Notes under the pieces: generated by a model | Database searches by the model: none | Seen by the model: the letters and a program-made list of their open reading frames with translations, nothing else | What the model was told of the DNA's origin: nothing | Assembly (NCBI RefSeq): GCF_003589595.1 | Contig: NW_020653715.1 | Location: 1,848,258 to 1,912,257, forward strand | DNA: 64,000 nucleotides | Source of the DNA: Hyposmocoma kahamanoa | Lineage: Eukaryota > Arthropoda > Insecta > Lepidoptera > Cosmopterigidae | Direction of reading: 5' to 3' | Position numbers and translations under genes: made by a program | Part shown: positions 40,971-52,249 of the stretch, piece after piece | How positions within the stretch are numbered: the first letter of the stretch is position 1 | Layout of the letters: every line of letters starts with the position of its first letter

Positions 40971-41200
40971 AATATCAAGTGACGCGACGAACAAGTCGTG
41001 CGCCTGATGATAAGCTGCACGCCTGTCCATAACAGTTGCAGTGCCACTCAGAGGTTTAAATCGCAAAGATCTGAGGGGCTCTGCCACTGCGCCCGTCTCC
41101 CTGAGACATAAGTTAACAAAACCCATGTGCCTGTAATTTCACCAGCACCCTTACCCTTCAAAACCGGAACTCAGTAATGCTGATTGGCGGCAAATAAGTA
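40971..41200 (-). repeat. Repeat B, copy 14
   Basis: TTTATAATATCAAGTGACGC, GAACAAGTCGTGCGCCTGAT, GATAAGCTGCACGCCTGTCC, GAGACATAAGTTAACAAAAC, AACCGGAACTCAGTAATGCT. Head missing. A 129-codon ORF read from it is not a gene. Confidence 0.75.
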
Positions 41201-41234
41201 ACGTAAACAATAAACAGGCAGAATTTTAAATTAA

Positions 41235-41654
41235 GAGCCGTATCATACTGACGATTTAAGCAAAATATAAGTCTACTTGTTGGCAAATCACGTTATATAA
41301 AAACAAAAAAAGAGCTGTTGATCATTAGGTTAGCAATTGTTTTTTTTATTTTTTATTTATTGAATTGCTGTTTGTTTTTATTTTATTTTCCTTAATTTTG
41401 ATTTCTGTGTGTATCTTTTAAATCAATTTACTCTATTATATTGTTGTATGAGTGATGCAAGACAATAAACGTTTTATCTATCTATCTATCTAATTATAAA
41501 GCGTAATAATATATAATATTAATAAAGCCCGAGCACGCAGCGCAACACCGCGCGCCGCGTTTGATTCGTGATTTGAAATCGATGCGAATTCACAGCAAGC
41601 ACGCTCTCAAATCGTCAAACGGCCGCGACGCAAACCGCCAGTGTGATAAGGCTC
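41235..41654. mobile_element. TIR element M6 flanked by TTAA, with LINE tail inside
   Basis: Inverted ends GAGCCGTATCATACTGACG and, from the right, GAGCCTTATCACACTGGCGG. TTAA on both sides (41231-41234, 41655-41658), the target site of piggyBac- and Kolobok-type elements. 41320-41500 is different: AGTGATGCAAGACAATAAAC, GTTTTATCTATCTATC is the 3' end of a LINE with TATC tail. Confidence 0.5.
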
Positions 41655-41732
41655 TTAAGATATGTACTAGCAGCAATTAGTGCTACTTTGAAAATAGATA
41701 TTTATTGAATAATGATGTGATTAGTTCAGTTC

Positions 41733-41960
41733 TCATAATGATCTGGATAATTTTCGGGCCAGTTTTCTCTGCCTAATTTGGGTGGCATTTTTTTTAAGTA
41801 TTCAAGAAAATTATCGTGAAATATTAAATAATATTTCAGGTTACTGCACTCGAATATTAAATAGCACGTTAGGACAATATTCTACAATATTTAAATAATG
41901 AACATTGCCACCAAAATTAGGTAGGGAGAATTATCCAACTCATTAAAACCGAATCATTAA
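41733..41960. repeat. Foldback element 1
   Basis: Long imperfect inverted repeat: CTCTGCCTAATTTGGGTGGC on the left against GCCACCAAAATTAGGTAGGG on the right, with outer GGATAATT / AATTATCC. Core rich in AATATT. Related to foldback 2, 230 bp downstream. Confidence 0.6.
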
Positions 41961-42186
41961 AAAAAGTTTAAAAAAAATTATTTGTCTGCTAAACAATATT
42001 TCATGTACATTTTTTTATTTTCTACGTATACTTCTATCTTTTATCTAAATCTAGAATTTTAATATTAACAAAAAGATATAATTTATTGATAACCTAATGA
42101 GTCACATATTGATTAATATTTGCTATAAAAACTATCTATAAAACAAAGATTGTTTAAAATTAAGATACCAAATTTAATAGTATTAT

Positions 42187-42430
42187 AACGGTCATACTCG
42201 GACTAGTGTTCCCTATCTAATTTCCGTGGCAAATTTTTATTATTTAAGTAAGTACTCCATTTATTACCGTGCAATATTATTTAATATTCGAGTATTGTAT
42301 CGTGAAATATTATTAATAATTACACGATAAGATACTTGAATATTTAAATCAATGGTATTATACTTTCGATTTAAATAATAAAAATTGTAACGAAAATTAG
42401 GTAGTGTACACTAATCAGAGAATGACCGTT
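42187..42430. repeat. Foldback element 2
   Basis: AACGGTCATACTCGGACTAG at the left against CTAATCAGAGAATGACCGTT at the right; inner CCTATCTAATTTCCGTGGCA / ACGAAAATTAGGTAGTG. 244 bp, noncoding, able to form one hairpin over almost its whole length. Confidence 0.65.
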
Positions 42431-42889
42431 AAAATGAATGCACGATGCCACACTTAAAAAAAACATTTTTTTTGTGAAAATTGCATTTTACGTCATTATC
42501 AAAGAGTTTCAAATTTGCAGTTTGTTTAACTTAAACTTAAAATTTACAATCTGATACAAATTATATGGATTATTCTTTCCATGTACTTATAAATTATTAC
42601 TTTTTATACTAAATACAGCTATCAAATTACACATAAGAAGACGTTCTACACACGCCTGTCATGAGTTTACATTGTCGATTGTCGCTCACTACAAAATTGT
42701 TTCTTCTTGTAATCGGTAGGGGTGCTGCTTGCTTTTGTGCTAAGAACCTACATAGCTAAAAGCTAGATCTTGTCTTAAAACAATTTTTTAATTTGGTATT
42801 TTATACATAAGATTTTATACTTTATAGTGAAAGAAAAGAAAATGGAAATATTTAAATAAGCATTATTTCCAATCTCTAGCGACAAGAGA
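42431..42889. other. No feature recognised
   Basis: AT-rich; nothing identified. Confidence 0.4.
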
Positions 42890-43394
42890 TAGGCAAGCGC
42901 CCGGGTTTTAACCTGGCACTTTGTTAATGCCAAAATCGGGTTAAAATCCATTAATGCCCTAGATCGAGGGCAATAACTATTGACAAAATGAGTTTAGTTC
43001 AAAATTTAATGATATTATTACAAAATGTTTATTACTTTCTTATCTAGAAGATTTGATTTGCCTTTCTATTAAATCGGTCCGCTTCAAAATCGCATTGGAA
43101 TAAGTCGTTAGATCAAACACAAAAAATCATTAGATCCTATGCAATTAAATCGATTTTTGTAAAAATGGAATTGTAATGTGCCTGCTTAGTAGTGAGAATA
43201 CACTGTGAGATTGCAGGGTATGTATTGTGTGAAGTTGCCAAGACGAAAGTCTAAAAAAGATTTTTTACATCGAAATTTGTACTAAGTATGGAATTATAAT
43301 ATCAAATTCAGTATTCGCCGTTTTTGCCCACGATTTTGGGCAGAAATGGATTAAACCCCGTTTTTGTTTAACCCACTGCCCATCTCTGCTAACG
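42890..43394. mobile_element. Possible hAT-like MITE-4
   Basis: Left CAAGAGATAGGCAAGCGCCC, right (reverse) CAGAGATGGGCAGTGGGTTA; both carry GGGTTAAA nearby. Approximate 8-bp flank match CTAGCGAC / CTAACGAC. 'CAGAGATGGGCA' is a hAT-type tip. Noncoding. Confidence 0.5.
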
Positions 43395-44008
43395 ACCATC
43401 AACACAGTAAACTCATGGTTTATCGTGTAAGGTACAAAATTAAAAGTTAACTAATAGGTTAGATTCACCATGGTTGTGAAATTCGAAACTGTCTTTTACA
43501 AACAAAAACATAACAGATATCAGATGTCATTACAGACAAAATGTCCAATAAATAATTTTTCATACCACACTTGACCTGCTTTTGCATGCCTTGTGACATT
43601 TTTCCTGTAGTCTTCTAATACTGTTTACAAAGGCCAAAATGCTCTAGAGTCGAGTTTTTTTAAAACATAATTTTCACACAAATGGCAAACTCCCATTTAA
43701 GAAAAAATGGATCCAATTATCAAAAGTACACGACAAAGTTTTTCCGCCATCTTGTGTTCTCGGCCGCCATTTTGTTCACGAATATTTACCGCCATTTTGG
43801 CTGTTCTGTCGACCCCATGAGTTTGTTGCTGTATATTTTGTATTCGATCCGAAACACGAGCCTAATCCAGTAGGTGATGAAGGTGGACTTTGAGGTAATA
43901 GATTCGTTGCCGGGTGGTACACTCGGGCGGATAATGACATTCCATCTGAAAATAAAAATAAATCTTATTAATGATTGTTTTAGTGCTCTTATAGAATCAA
44001 AACGATTT
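43395..44008. other. No gene seen
   Basis: Contains repeated CCGCCAT.TTG phrases (43745-43800), seen also at 47582 and 53848, that probably mark an unassigned repeat. ORFs at 43682 and 43874 have no recognisable domains. Confidence 0.35.
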
Positions 44009-44285
44009 AGTAGCAGTAGACCTGCGTGTGGAAGAGGTCTTCCAGTTTTATCACCTTACCTATTTCTGCTACCAAGCAGTAATGTACGCATTACTGTCTT
44101 TCGGTTTTGAAGGGTAAAAGGTGCTGGTGAAATTATAGACACATGGGATTTGATAACTTATATCTTAGGGTGACGGGCGCAGTGACAATGCCCCTGATCT
44201 TTGTGATTTAAAGCACTGGGTGGCAGTTCCCGAATAGGCTTACCACAAGGCCCACGACTTGTTTATCCCGTCAATGGTTATCATT
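44009..44285 (+). repeat. Repeat B, copy 15
   Basis: TAGTAGCAGTAGACCTGCGT, TTTCTGCTACCAAGCAGTAA, GGTGCTGGTGAAATTATAGA, GGGTGACGGGCGCAGTGACA, CACGACTTGTTTATCCCGTC. Small deletions in the tail. Confidence 0.75.
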
Positions 44286-45424
44286 GAAACAAAATAATAA
44301 ATAGCTAGAAGCCGCTTTGGTGGAGGCAATAAGAAAATGGACCGTACAAAAATTGTGTTTCATTAGCCAATACTCTACGCTAGTTAAAAAAAATAACGTG
44401 AAATTTTATGTATTTATTATATGTAATATTTATCTAATGGAAATGTTGTGTGAAACAATTGGATGTCAGATTTATGTCTCTAAGTCAGTTAGTTTTAAGT
44501 GTTACTTGGTATCTGTTATCTGTAGTAAGTAGTACCCTGTTAAATAAAATTAAATAGTGTCTTTATTTTGATTTCTCAATCAAAATAACAAACTGGTGCT
44601 GCAAGTTGCTTTCTATAGATAATAAATAGCTTTTATAATAGTTAAGATTGAGCAGGAGCTTTCTAGTAATACTAGCAAAGATCACTAGGATGCAGACGTT
44701 CAGATGTGAATATAATCATTAGGTTGTACTTATTTTACAAGATCTGTAAGAGGTAATGTATAGATACGATACAACGCACTCTATTGGGAAGGATTAGGAT
44801 TGACAATTAATTATTATAGGGTTGTAGCTTCCCAAAATATGACCTGCATACATTGAGAACGCAGCGCGGTATTAATGGGAACCTAAGGAAATTGACGGCA
44901 AACGAAATACTAAAACTGTTGCAAAAAAAAATTTTAAAATACCGTCGTCACCTTCAGACAAGGGCAATCTTCCAGTAACACAAAAAAAACTACAAGTATT
45001 TCCTGGAACCCTGCCAATGTCGTAAACCGTTTTACTGAGATATACAAAAAATAAACATTAAAACAAAGCGGTACGATACTGATGGATATAATAATCAAAT
45101 TATGAGATTCTGTAAATGAGATTAACGTTATCTTTCAAAAGACCAATAAGATGAAGTCGGACGAAACCCTTCGTACAAAGATTGCTACATAGTGAATAAA
45201 TTTAAAATAACTCAGTGTAAGGTTAAAAAGATGAACATAAATGGTTGAATTGCAATGGAAATGAAAACCATTAAGTCCATTGATTCTTACAAGCGAGAAA
45301 ACTTACGCTTGTATCGTCTAGTAGTAGATTGCAAAATGAAAACAATCAGTATGACGTACAATAGCACGTTGACCGCAACTGAAACGGAAGTAGGCCACAA
45401 GAAAATAAAAATCTCTACTAATCA
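44286..45424. other. No gene; one short hairpin
   Basis: TTATTTTGATT arms (44563-44573 and 44578-44588) with loop TCTC. Otherwise no ORF or repeat recognised. Confidence 0.4.
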
Positions 45425-45432
45425 ATTGAAAA

Positions 45433-45710
45433 CATTGACTTACAAATAAATGGACGACGGGTCTAATACAAAAACCACGAAAAAAATGTCCCAAGTCAAC
45501 CTATTTAAATGTAGTGACATGTAAAGGAATATGAAAAAGCTAAAACGTTGAATTTAAATTGTAATGTCATCGCAGTACTGTCTAATTTTGCTTGCTTCGC
45601 TGTCAGTCGAACAAATGAAGACTAAAGCATGAATGACACTCTGTATAACGCCCTATAAGTTCGGACACTTTTTAGCGCGGACCCGACGTCCATATAATTG
45701 TAAGTCAATG
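45433..45710 (+). mobile_element. MITE-1 copy e, 278 bp
   Basis: Same termini. Perfect 8-bp duplication ATTGAAAA at 45425-45432 and 45711-45718. Small internal deletion near TCTGTATAACGCCC. Confidence 0.9.
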
Positions 45711-47170
45711 ATTGAAAAACTAAAAACCACGTAATCGGAAAAAATTGTCACACGTGTACTGTTAGAGCGAAACACAAATAGCAGCCGCACTGCAGGAAAA
45801 TGTAAACATGTGGGAACAATAAACAATACGTCACCAACAGAATTACTGAAATTACCGGTGGTGTGACTGCGCAACAACAGACCTCTCTCCTTCTCAATTT
45901 GTAATTTTCAAATTGTTGTAAAAGGTACCATGGTAACTGAAAATATAATAGAATACAAACAACAAAGTATGTGTTACGCGACTAAACCATATGTCAGAAG
46001 CGGAAAAATAAACATGTTACTCATCGTTTGTAGTATGTAAATACGTGCGATCAGAGTTATCAGCTGGCGATGCCAAGTCTCGCTGCAATTTTGTTAAACA
46101 CGTGCGCTAATATGGAAAGCAAAACAATGTGACTAGTAATTGTTCATTTGAGGAGAACTGCAAACACTCTGGAAGTATTGAACTCTCTAACGGATATCTA
46201 CAAGGGTCACATCAACATACGTCTGTACCTCGTGCCGCAAACAAGCGAACAACTTGGTCTAACAGCCAGCAGATTACTTCAAAGATCCTCCATACCGTAA
46301 AAAACATAGCTCTATTATTTTAATATCATAAAAGATATTCAATGCATACCAGCCAGAACTTGTAGCAATGATAATGATGACTTGCCTTTCGAACTTATAC
46401 AAACGATGAATACTTTATGAACAGTCAAATGCCAAAGTTGGATACTTTGGAGTTTAAAACGTTCTTAAACGGCATAGAGATGAATTTTTATCTGAAGTGT
46501 GAGGCTTGATGTGCTCTTGACCCTGTACCGAGTTATATCGATATAATTTACAAATTTGATGTGAATGTCACCTACATAAAGGCAATGCAGATTATATCTC
46601 CAATACACGCCACTAGGTCTACAACTAACATGCCGATAAGGTTCCCTGGGAAGCAAATGTATTTACCAAATAAAAGTATTTAAACGCGTCATCAGGATGT
46701 AGATTGAAAAGACAAGAAAGATAAAACTTCACGTGCCCAATGTATGAATAGTTATATCTAGTGGGAATTACCTACTTACTACAAATTGCATTCGAAGGTC
46801 AGGTTATAACGTCATGATAAAAACTGATATATCGATATTCCTACGAAAAATCAGTCAAAAGCACGCAATAAACTAATAACTTGCAAGTACAAAATAACGA
46901 CACATTCAAGACACTGATGGGATACAGCGCCACTGCAGCGTGTCAGAAAAATTAGGAAATATAAACGTATAAAATTCAGAAATATAAAAAAGAAAGTCGT
47001 TTCTCTTCGAAAGCCGCAATGGCATCTTGGTAACGCTCGGGAATCGATTGAATAGTCCTTAGTTATTAGGACACCTGATAAAAGGGTCCTTTGTGTAATT
47101 AAATAAACACTAATATAGTGACTCAGTGAAGTCTTGTCAACGAACTATAGATATTATTTTTTGAAATAAA
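45711..47170. other. No gene; weak LTR-like end
   Basis: No ORF of interest. 47080-47165 has GATAAAAGGGTCC and AATAAACAC, which could be a TATA box and poly(A) signal of a decayed LTR, but no partner or target duplication is seen. Confidence 0.3.
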
Positions 47171-47230
47171 GAATATTATTATTAATACAAAGATCCTTAA
47201 GATAAAATTCCTTCAAAATGCCAACTATTA
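47171..47230 (-). mobile_element. SINE-5 tail fragment
   Basis: TATTATTAATACAAAGATCC then AAATTCCTTC matches the body/tail of SINE-5. Confidence 0.45.
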
Positions 47231-47405
47231 CAGCTATTTCGGTAACTACTCTAGCAAACCATAAAGTTTTTAATGCCTGGGTCTGTCATTTAAAGAAAAT
47301 AAACAACTTCAAAAATACGTCACGACAATCGTGTGCGTGTTATTGTTTGGGCTGGTGATTTCGGTGTTTATTTATTTAAAACATACCGTAAGTATCATGT
47401 TTTAA

Positions 47406-47574
47406 CAAAAATTTAATTAGTGCTTTTTAAGTGCAGGATTTGCGGTGTATTACTGCATTTTATTTGAGATGTTTTTGTTGGTAGTACGGAGGATATTTAT
47501 TTAGCAATGCAGAATAATAATTTTTATTTATAAAAACTTGTATTTAAACTGAATGCTTTTCTAATTTGCGAAAC
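47406..47574 (-). repeat. Repeat N, copy 2
   Basis: Reverse complement of 16992-17161 with very few differences. At this locus it ends GCGAAACTAG; the flanks differ from copy 1. Confidence 0.7.
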
Positions 47575-47654
47575 TAGACAGCCGCCATTTTGCGGTAGGT
47601 TTATCCTATCCTTTAAGGGCCGTGTAGGTGGGGGTAGCGCATCGCGTGAGCGGC

Positions 47655-48370
47655 TACGGCCAAGCAGTAATGTGAGCTACTGCCTTTCGGTTTTGAAGGG
47701 TTAGGGTGCTAGTCAAATGAAAGGTATATTGGACATGTGTATTTTATAAATGATTCAGAATTACAGGCATAGTGACAGTGCCACTTGGGTCTTTGCAATT
47801 AAAGCTCTGAGAGACATGCTCAAAGTGACGAGCGTAGTGACACTGCTAAGGACAGGAGTGATGAAACTATAGTCACATGAGACTTGTCAACTTTATGTAT
47901 CAGGATGTCGGACTCAGCGGCTGTTGTCTTGAGATCTTTGTAATAAAGCTCTGAGTGACATTGTAACTGCTACGGACAGGCGTGTCGCTTACCACCAGGC
48001 GCCTGACTTGTTCGGCCCGCCACTTGGTATTATAAAAAACAATGAAATTGCACAATCTTCAATTTCACAAGAATGGGTTTGTTGAGAGTAACTGCATACC
48101 TATTTCTGCCACCAAGCAGGAATGTTAGCAGTACCAAAAGTTGAAAGGTGCTGGTGAAATACAGGCATATGCGACTTGTCTATTTCATGATTCAGGGTTA
48201 CGGGTGAAGTTACAGAGTAACTCTGATTTTCACGACTAAAAGTTCTGAGTGATACTGCAATTTTTATGAGTACCAACCCTCTATGGTGTTATTGGTATCA
48301 CCTGAGTGTCGCTTACCACCAGGCGCACGACTTGTCCATCTCTTCACTTGATAATCATTATTAAAAAAAA
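47655..48370 (+). repeat. Repeat B, three head-to-tail degenerate copies
   Basis: About 47655-47850, 47855-48040 and 48085-48370. Each carries parts of GCTGGTGAAAT, GACTTGTC, AAAGCTCTGAG and GTCGCTTACCACCAGGCGC. The second and third each end in an A-rich tail (TATTATAAAAAACAAT, ATTATTAAAAAAAATA). Confidence 0.7.
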
Positions 48371-48463
48371 TATAAATCTTCAAATCTAACACATTTACAG
48401 TCCTCCAGAATTTGTGTGAAGAAATAGTGTTGGTTTTGTCATTTACTGTCACATTATATATTA

Positions 48464-48645
48464 ACTGCCTCCGTGGCCAAACGGTTACCATGCCGGACTG
48501 CCACGCAGAGGTCCCAGGTTCGATTCCCGGGCCGGGAAAAACATTTATATGGCCTATATTTATTTCTCTCGTGAGTTTGAGTGTAATTTGTGGTTGTCTG
48601 TGTCCATGGCAACCGCGACACAGGATTTTCCCTAGTGCGGGGCAT
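48464..48645 (+). mobile_element. SINE-A copy 6, full length
   Basis: AACTGCCTCCGTGGCCAAAC, GGTTACCATGCCGGACTGCC, CCCAGGTTCGATTCCCGGGC (B box), TGTAATTTGTGGTTGTCTG, CACAGGATTTTCCCTAGTGC, GGGGC, then an ATT-rich tail. One of the best preserved copies. Confidence 0.85.
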
Positions 48646-48911
48646 TTAAAAAACAAATATTATTATATAAAAAAATATATATTATATATATAAAATAATA
48701 TTATTAAATTCAGAAGTTTAATAGTGATTTAATGTACAAGTCGAACCAAAATATTACATTACAAGTGAAATAGTATGTCGTTGTAACTCCACAAGTATAC
48801 GTGGACTCCAAGTGGACTCATGGACTGTGAACGTGGTGAAACATAATATCTTGGAAGCCTATAGCGACCTGATGTAAGAAACAACCAAAGAAACAATGCA
48901 TTATGTTATTA

Positions 48912-49030
48912 AGGTGAAATTACAGACGTATGGGAGTCGTGGGTTACGGGCTTAGTCAAGTGGCAGTGGTACTAGCGGATCTTTACGGTTAAAGCTATGA
49001 GTAGCAGTGCCACTGTTACGGGTGTCCCTA
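48912..49030 (+). repeat. Repeat B fragment, strongly diverged
   Basis: AGGTGAAATTACAGACGTAT, GGATCTTTACGGTTAAAGCT, GTGCCACTGTTACGGGTGTC. Confidence 0.5.
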
Positions 49031-49610
49031 TTAACTCATGGTAGCGAATAAACATAAATATTCCTATTTACGTCGTCATTTCACCAACCACTATACATTT
49101 TGAACTCCAAATTTAGTAAATACCTTTATTATTGGTATAACTATGTAGTAATGAAACTTACTAGTCGAGTGCGATCGGTTGAACGCGTTGCTCTGTGTGT
49201 TGTCCTTTGGCATTTTAGCTCTAAAACAAATGAAAAGCTTTATAAATATATGATTTAGAAAAAATTGGTTAGGCACAAAAGAAGTGCATAGGAAGCACCA
49301 GAAATATAAAAATAAATACATAATAAATAGAATGTTGTGAACTGATCCTATTTCGACGGTCCCTCCCGAAAAAACGTGCAAAAGGATTAAACAATTTTTT
49401 TTATCATATAATATTATATCCATTGTTTATTATTAACCATCCTAAATTTTTTGAACACACAAATATAAATACCGGACAAATAACATATTAGGTACACCTC
49501 AAAAAGAATTACAATTTCACTAGTTACAAGTTCAAACATTAAAAAAAAACAACTCGATAATTGTGTAAATAATGACGACCGACCTTAGAACAAAATTGAT
49601 AACGTTCTTG
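49031..49610. other. No feature recognised
   Basis: A 110-codon minus ORF (49091-49423) is T/A-rich with no recognisable domain; probably chance. Confidence 0.4.
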
Positions 49611-49755
49611 AACCGTAGCATAATCAAACCGCTAGCCGCTAGTTCTGCATTAGCTTATTCTGTTACACTTATATTACTGTTTTGTTGTCGATGTTATTAT
49701 TAACTTTCATTCATTCATTTATTCATTCACTCATACATTTATTCACTCAATAATT
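49611..49755 (+). mobile_element. LINE-F 3' tail fragment
   Basis: GCATTAGCTTATTCTGTTAC, TTATATTACTGTTTTGTTGT, then an ATTC-rich run (CATTCATTCATTTATTCATT), like 22020-22130. Confidence 0.55.
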
Positions 49756-49831
49756 TCTTGTTACGTGTTGAGTGATGTTTATTAGTTAGTGGAAATTTTG
49801 ATCTACAATGGTCTACGAAACGCGCCGTAGC

Positions 49832-50250
49832 AGCAATGGAGCTCCTTGTGAATGAGTTCGTCCAAGGAAATACTGCCACCTTACCTAATTCTGCCGCCAA
49901 GCAGTAATGTGTGCATTACTGCGTTCCGGTTTTGAAGGGTAAGGGTGCTGGTGAAATTACAGGCACATGGGACTTGTCAACTTATAGACTCATCCGAAGA
50001 ACAAAGTCTGATGCGATTATACACGAAAATATGATAAATACATAGTTTCGTTATTTAAAATCAGGCCTATCTATTGGTGTTTACATAATTTTTATATCTT
50101 ATTTCGTTTTGGACATATAAAATCAAACACCGGTCGATCTGATATCCACAGCGAAGAACAACGAACGAAATGTAGAATGTTCTGAGAATAAGCAGTCTTG
50201 CACATAGGCCTTTGTTCTACAAATGAGTCATTATGTCTCAGGGTGACTAC
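49832..50250 (+). repeat. Repeat B, copy 17, split by a TIR insertion
   Basis: 49832-49985: GAGCTCCTTGTGAATGAGTT, GCCGCCAAGCAGTAATGTGT, GGTAAGGGTGCTGGTGAAAT, ACATGGGACTTGTCAACTTA. It resumes at 50231 with TTATGTCTCAGGGTGACTAC. Confidence 0.8.
49986..50230. mobile_element. TIR element M9, 245 bp, inside repeat B
   Basis: Left AGACTCATCCGAAGAACAAA, right (reverse) TGACTCATTTGTAGAACAAA; inverted repeat of about 27 bp. TTAT is repeated on both sides (49982-49985 and 50231-50234), giving a precise duplication. Noncoding. Superfamily not assigned. Confidence 0.75.
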
Positions 50251-50769
50251 ATGTAATTTTTTTTCACAAGTTGTACTAATTGAATTTGGCGATTTCAAAG
50301 GTAACTTTTATTAAAAATAAATTGGTAATCATGATAACCATTATTTAATCATTCTTATATTATAGATTATATCTGTTATCGTATTTTATTTATCGTGACT
50401 GATAAGTGATAAATACAGAAATTATTGCTATTTCTATCCAGGATTCAGGCTAAACTATATAATGCAAGCAAGTACGTCCCTGGATGAACACTTTTACAAG
50501 GCGCTCCACTGCGACTGTAATACTATCATAAGTAATATTGTTATTGCATATTATAAAAATATCATCGCACTCCCCACCAAACAAGTATCATAAAGTATCC
50601 TACTAAAATCACCCCGAATATAAGCACATTAATAATGACCTCTTTTATCTCAGCGAGACGCATCGGGAACGCGTTGTTTATCTGCACTGATTACCACATT
50701 AACGAGTCTTGTGCACTGGACGTATTGATTTTTGATGGAAAAAGGAGTTTCCATTGAATATTCTTGGAA
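50251..50769. other. No gene; repeat B head scrap at 50474-50520
   Basis: CGTCCCTGGATGAACACTTT, TACAAGGCGCTCCACTGCGA is a reverse repeat B head. The rest is AT-rich without features. Confidence 0.45.
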
Positions 50770-50855
50770 GTTTTTTTTTATTATATTAAATGATGGGAAG
50801 AACAAGTCGTTCGCCCAGTGGTAAGCGACACGCCTACCTATATCACTTAACCGTG
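50770..50855 (-). repeat. Repeat B tail fragment
   Basis: TTATTATATTAAATGATGGG, GAACAAGTCGTTCGCCCAGT, GGTAAGCGACACGCCTACC. Confidence 0.65.
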
Positions 50856-50944
50856 TCAATCGGGTGAAGCGATATTTCACGCCTGGACACCTATCAACTC
50901 CGTACAAAGCACAAGTCTGATCTTGCATGCAAAAATATACATAA

Positions 50945-51226
50945 TTTCATTAATTGAAAAGTCATATTACAAAATTGAAGAGTATGTTTTAGATAAAGAA
51001 GTATGGAAAGACAACAAGAGTCTATATTCCACACAATTATGATTCAAAGTGTATTACATAGCATTTTAGTTTATTTGAAAAGAGCAATCCCTAGAGCTTC
51101 TTGCTCGTTCTTTTCAGGGAGGCCAGCGTAGTGAACGAGCAGTAGTTTAAAAAATGACGTTTTCAAGTGTAATAATTTTATCTATTGAATAAATGATTAT
51201 ATGACTTTGATTTTGACCTGTGTGAT
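50945..51226 (+). mobile_element. LINE-I 3' end
   Basis: TTGAAAAGTCATATTACAAA, ATTGAAGAGTATGTTTTAGA, GAGCTTCTTGCTCGTTCTTT, TAGTGAACGAGCAGTAGTTT, GACGTTTTCAAGTGTAATAA, TAAATGATTATATGACTTTG. Uninterrupted counterpart of 31310-31740. Confidence 0.7.
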
Positions 51227-51261
51227 GGCTCAAGGAAATATCGTAATGAGGATCTTCATTC

Positions 51262-51535
51262 GGTTGAACGCAGACCCAGGAGACTTATTGGCGACGATAA
51301 GCTTCGATCTAAACTTCATAGTTTAGCCCACCGGCGCAAACTTGTCGTTCTGTCGGTTTTATACAGAATCTATTTAGGTGTGTGTGCCTATGAACCCCAA
51401 CAGCGTATCTCGCTCTATTTACAATCGGGCATCTAGAATAAGCATCGTCTGGGCGAGCTCGTTCCATCGTAGATCCTATGTTTGCTCCAGGTTTAGGTAG
51501 TGATCAAGAGTAAGTCCATTTACTTATAAAAAACC
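51262..51535 (+). mobile_element. LINE-H-like C-terminus
   Basis: Open in one frame: HSVERRPRRLIGDDKLRSKL, HSLAHRRKLVVLSVLYRIYL, GVCAYEPQQR, then degraded coding and the 3' end CATCGTCTGGGCGAGCTCGT, TTTGCTCCAGGTTTAGGTAG. A deletion removes the PPSPFHHR block. A-rich tail at 51527. Confidence 0.75.
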
Positions 51536-51680
51536 GCACTGCCCCAGCGCCCATCACCCTAAGACGTAAAGTTCAAAATCCCATGTGCCTGTAATTACAC
51601 CAGCACACTTGCCCTTCAAAACCGGAACACGTAGTTCTCATATTAATGCTTGGCGGCAGAAATAGGTAAGGTGTCAATGT
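51536..51680 (-). repeat. Repeat B, copy 20, partial
   Basis: GCCCATCACCCTAAGACGTA, CCCATGTGCCTGTAATTACA, TTAATGCTTGGCGGCAGAAA, TAGGTAAGGT. Directly abuts the LINE-H tail. Confidence 0.7.
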
Positions 51681-52014
51681 CAAAACCCCGCGTCATTGTA
51701 ATAGTACAGCGCAATGCCGATACATAATGCTATCTCTAGGCTTGCAATGCATCATTAACTCGTGTCAATATAGCACACTATGGAATATCACGAACACTGT
51801 GCCCGAATGGGGTTTCATACGTTTCCATAGTGCATTGTGTTGACAACAGTGCAGTTTCGTTATAAGAATAGCAAAGGCGAGAATATGGGCACTTAAATAA
51901 CCTTGTAACTTAATTAAATATTTAATAAAAAAAGTGAAGTTAGAGCTTAACCACAACCTATTTAGAATTAATTAGTAAAACAAAACTAGCGTAGAAATAT
52001 ACGCACACATTATT
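51681..52014. other. No feature recognised
   Basis: No coding or repeat signal identified. Confidence 0.4.
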
Positions 52015-52220
52015 ATTAGTACCTATTACGTAGTGTATTTTTGACGACATTTTCTTCGGTTGCACCACTTTTGCACATCCCAAATTTTTATTCTAAGGTT
52101 GCCTGGAAGAAATCGCTACGTAGCAATAAGGCCGTCTGTTGCAACTTCCTATTTTTATATTTAAGTTATTGGTCTGTATTACCAATGTAATTTTGTTGTT
52201 TAAAATAATTCATTATTGGA
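52015..52220 (+). mobile_element. LINE-F 3' end
   Basis: TTAGTACCTATTACGTAGTG, CGGTTGCACCACTTTTGCAC, ATTCTAAGGTTGCCTGGAAG, AAATCGCTACGTAGCAATAA, GGCCGTCTGTTGCAACTTCC; matches 55395-55500 and 21960-22020. Confidence 0.7.
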
Positions 52221-52249
52221 AATTAACCATCGACAAGATATTCAAACAA

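Noticed and set aside
40737..41126. 129-codon minus ORF
   Set aside because: Most of it is a translation of repeat B. Similar ORFs appear at 1362 and 62924 for the same reason.
48264..48656. 130-codon minus ORF containing PGPGIEPGTSAWQSG
   Set aside because: Antisense reading of the SINE-A tRNA-like head; such 'GIEPGTS' peptides are a common artefact of B boxes.
49091..49423. 110-codon minus ORF as a membrane protein
   Set aside because: Hydrophobic residues follow from T-rich codons. No signal, domain or codon bias supports it.
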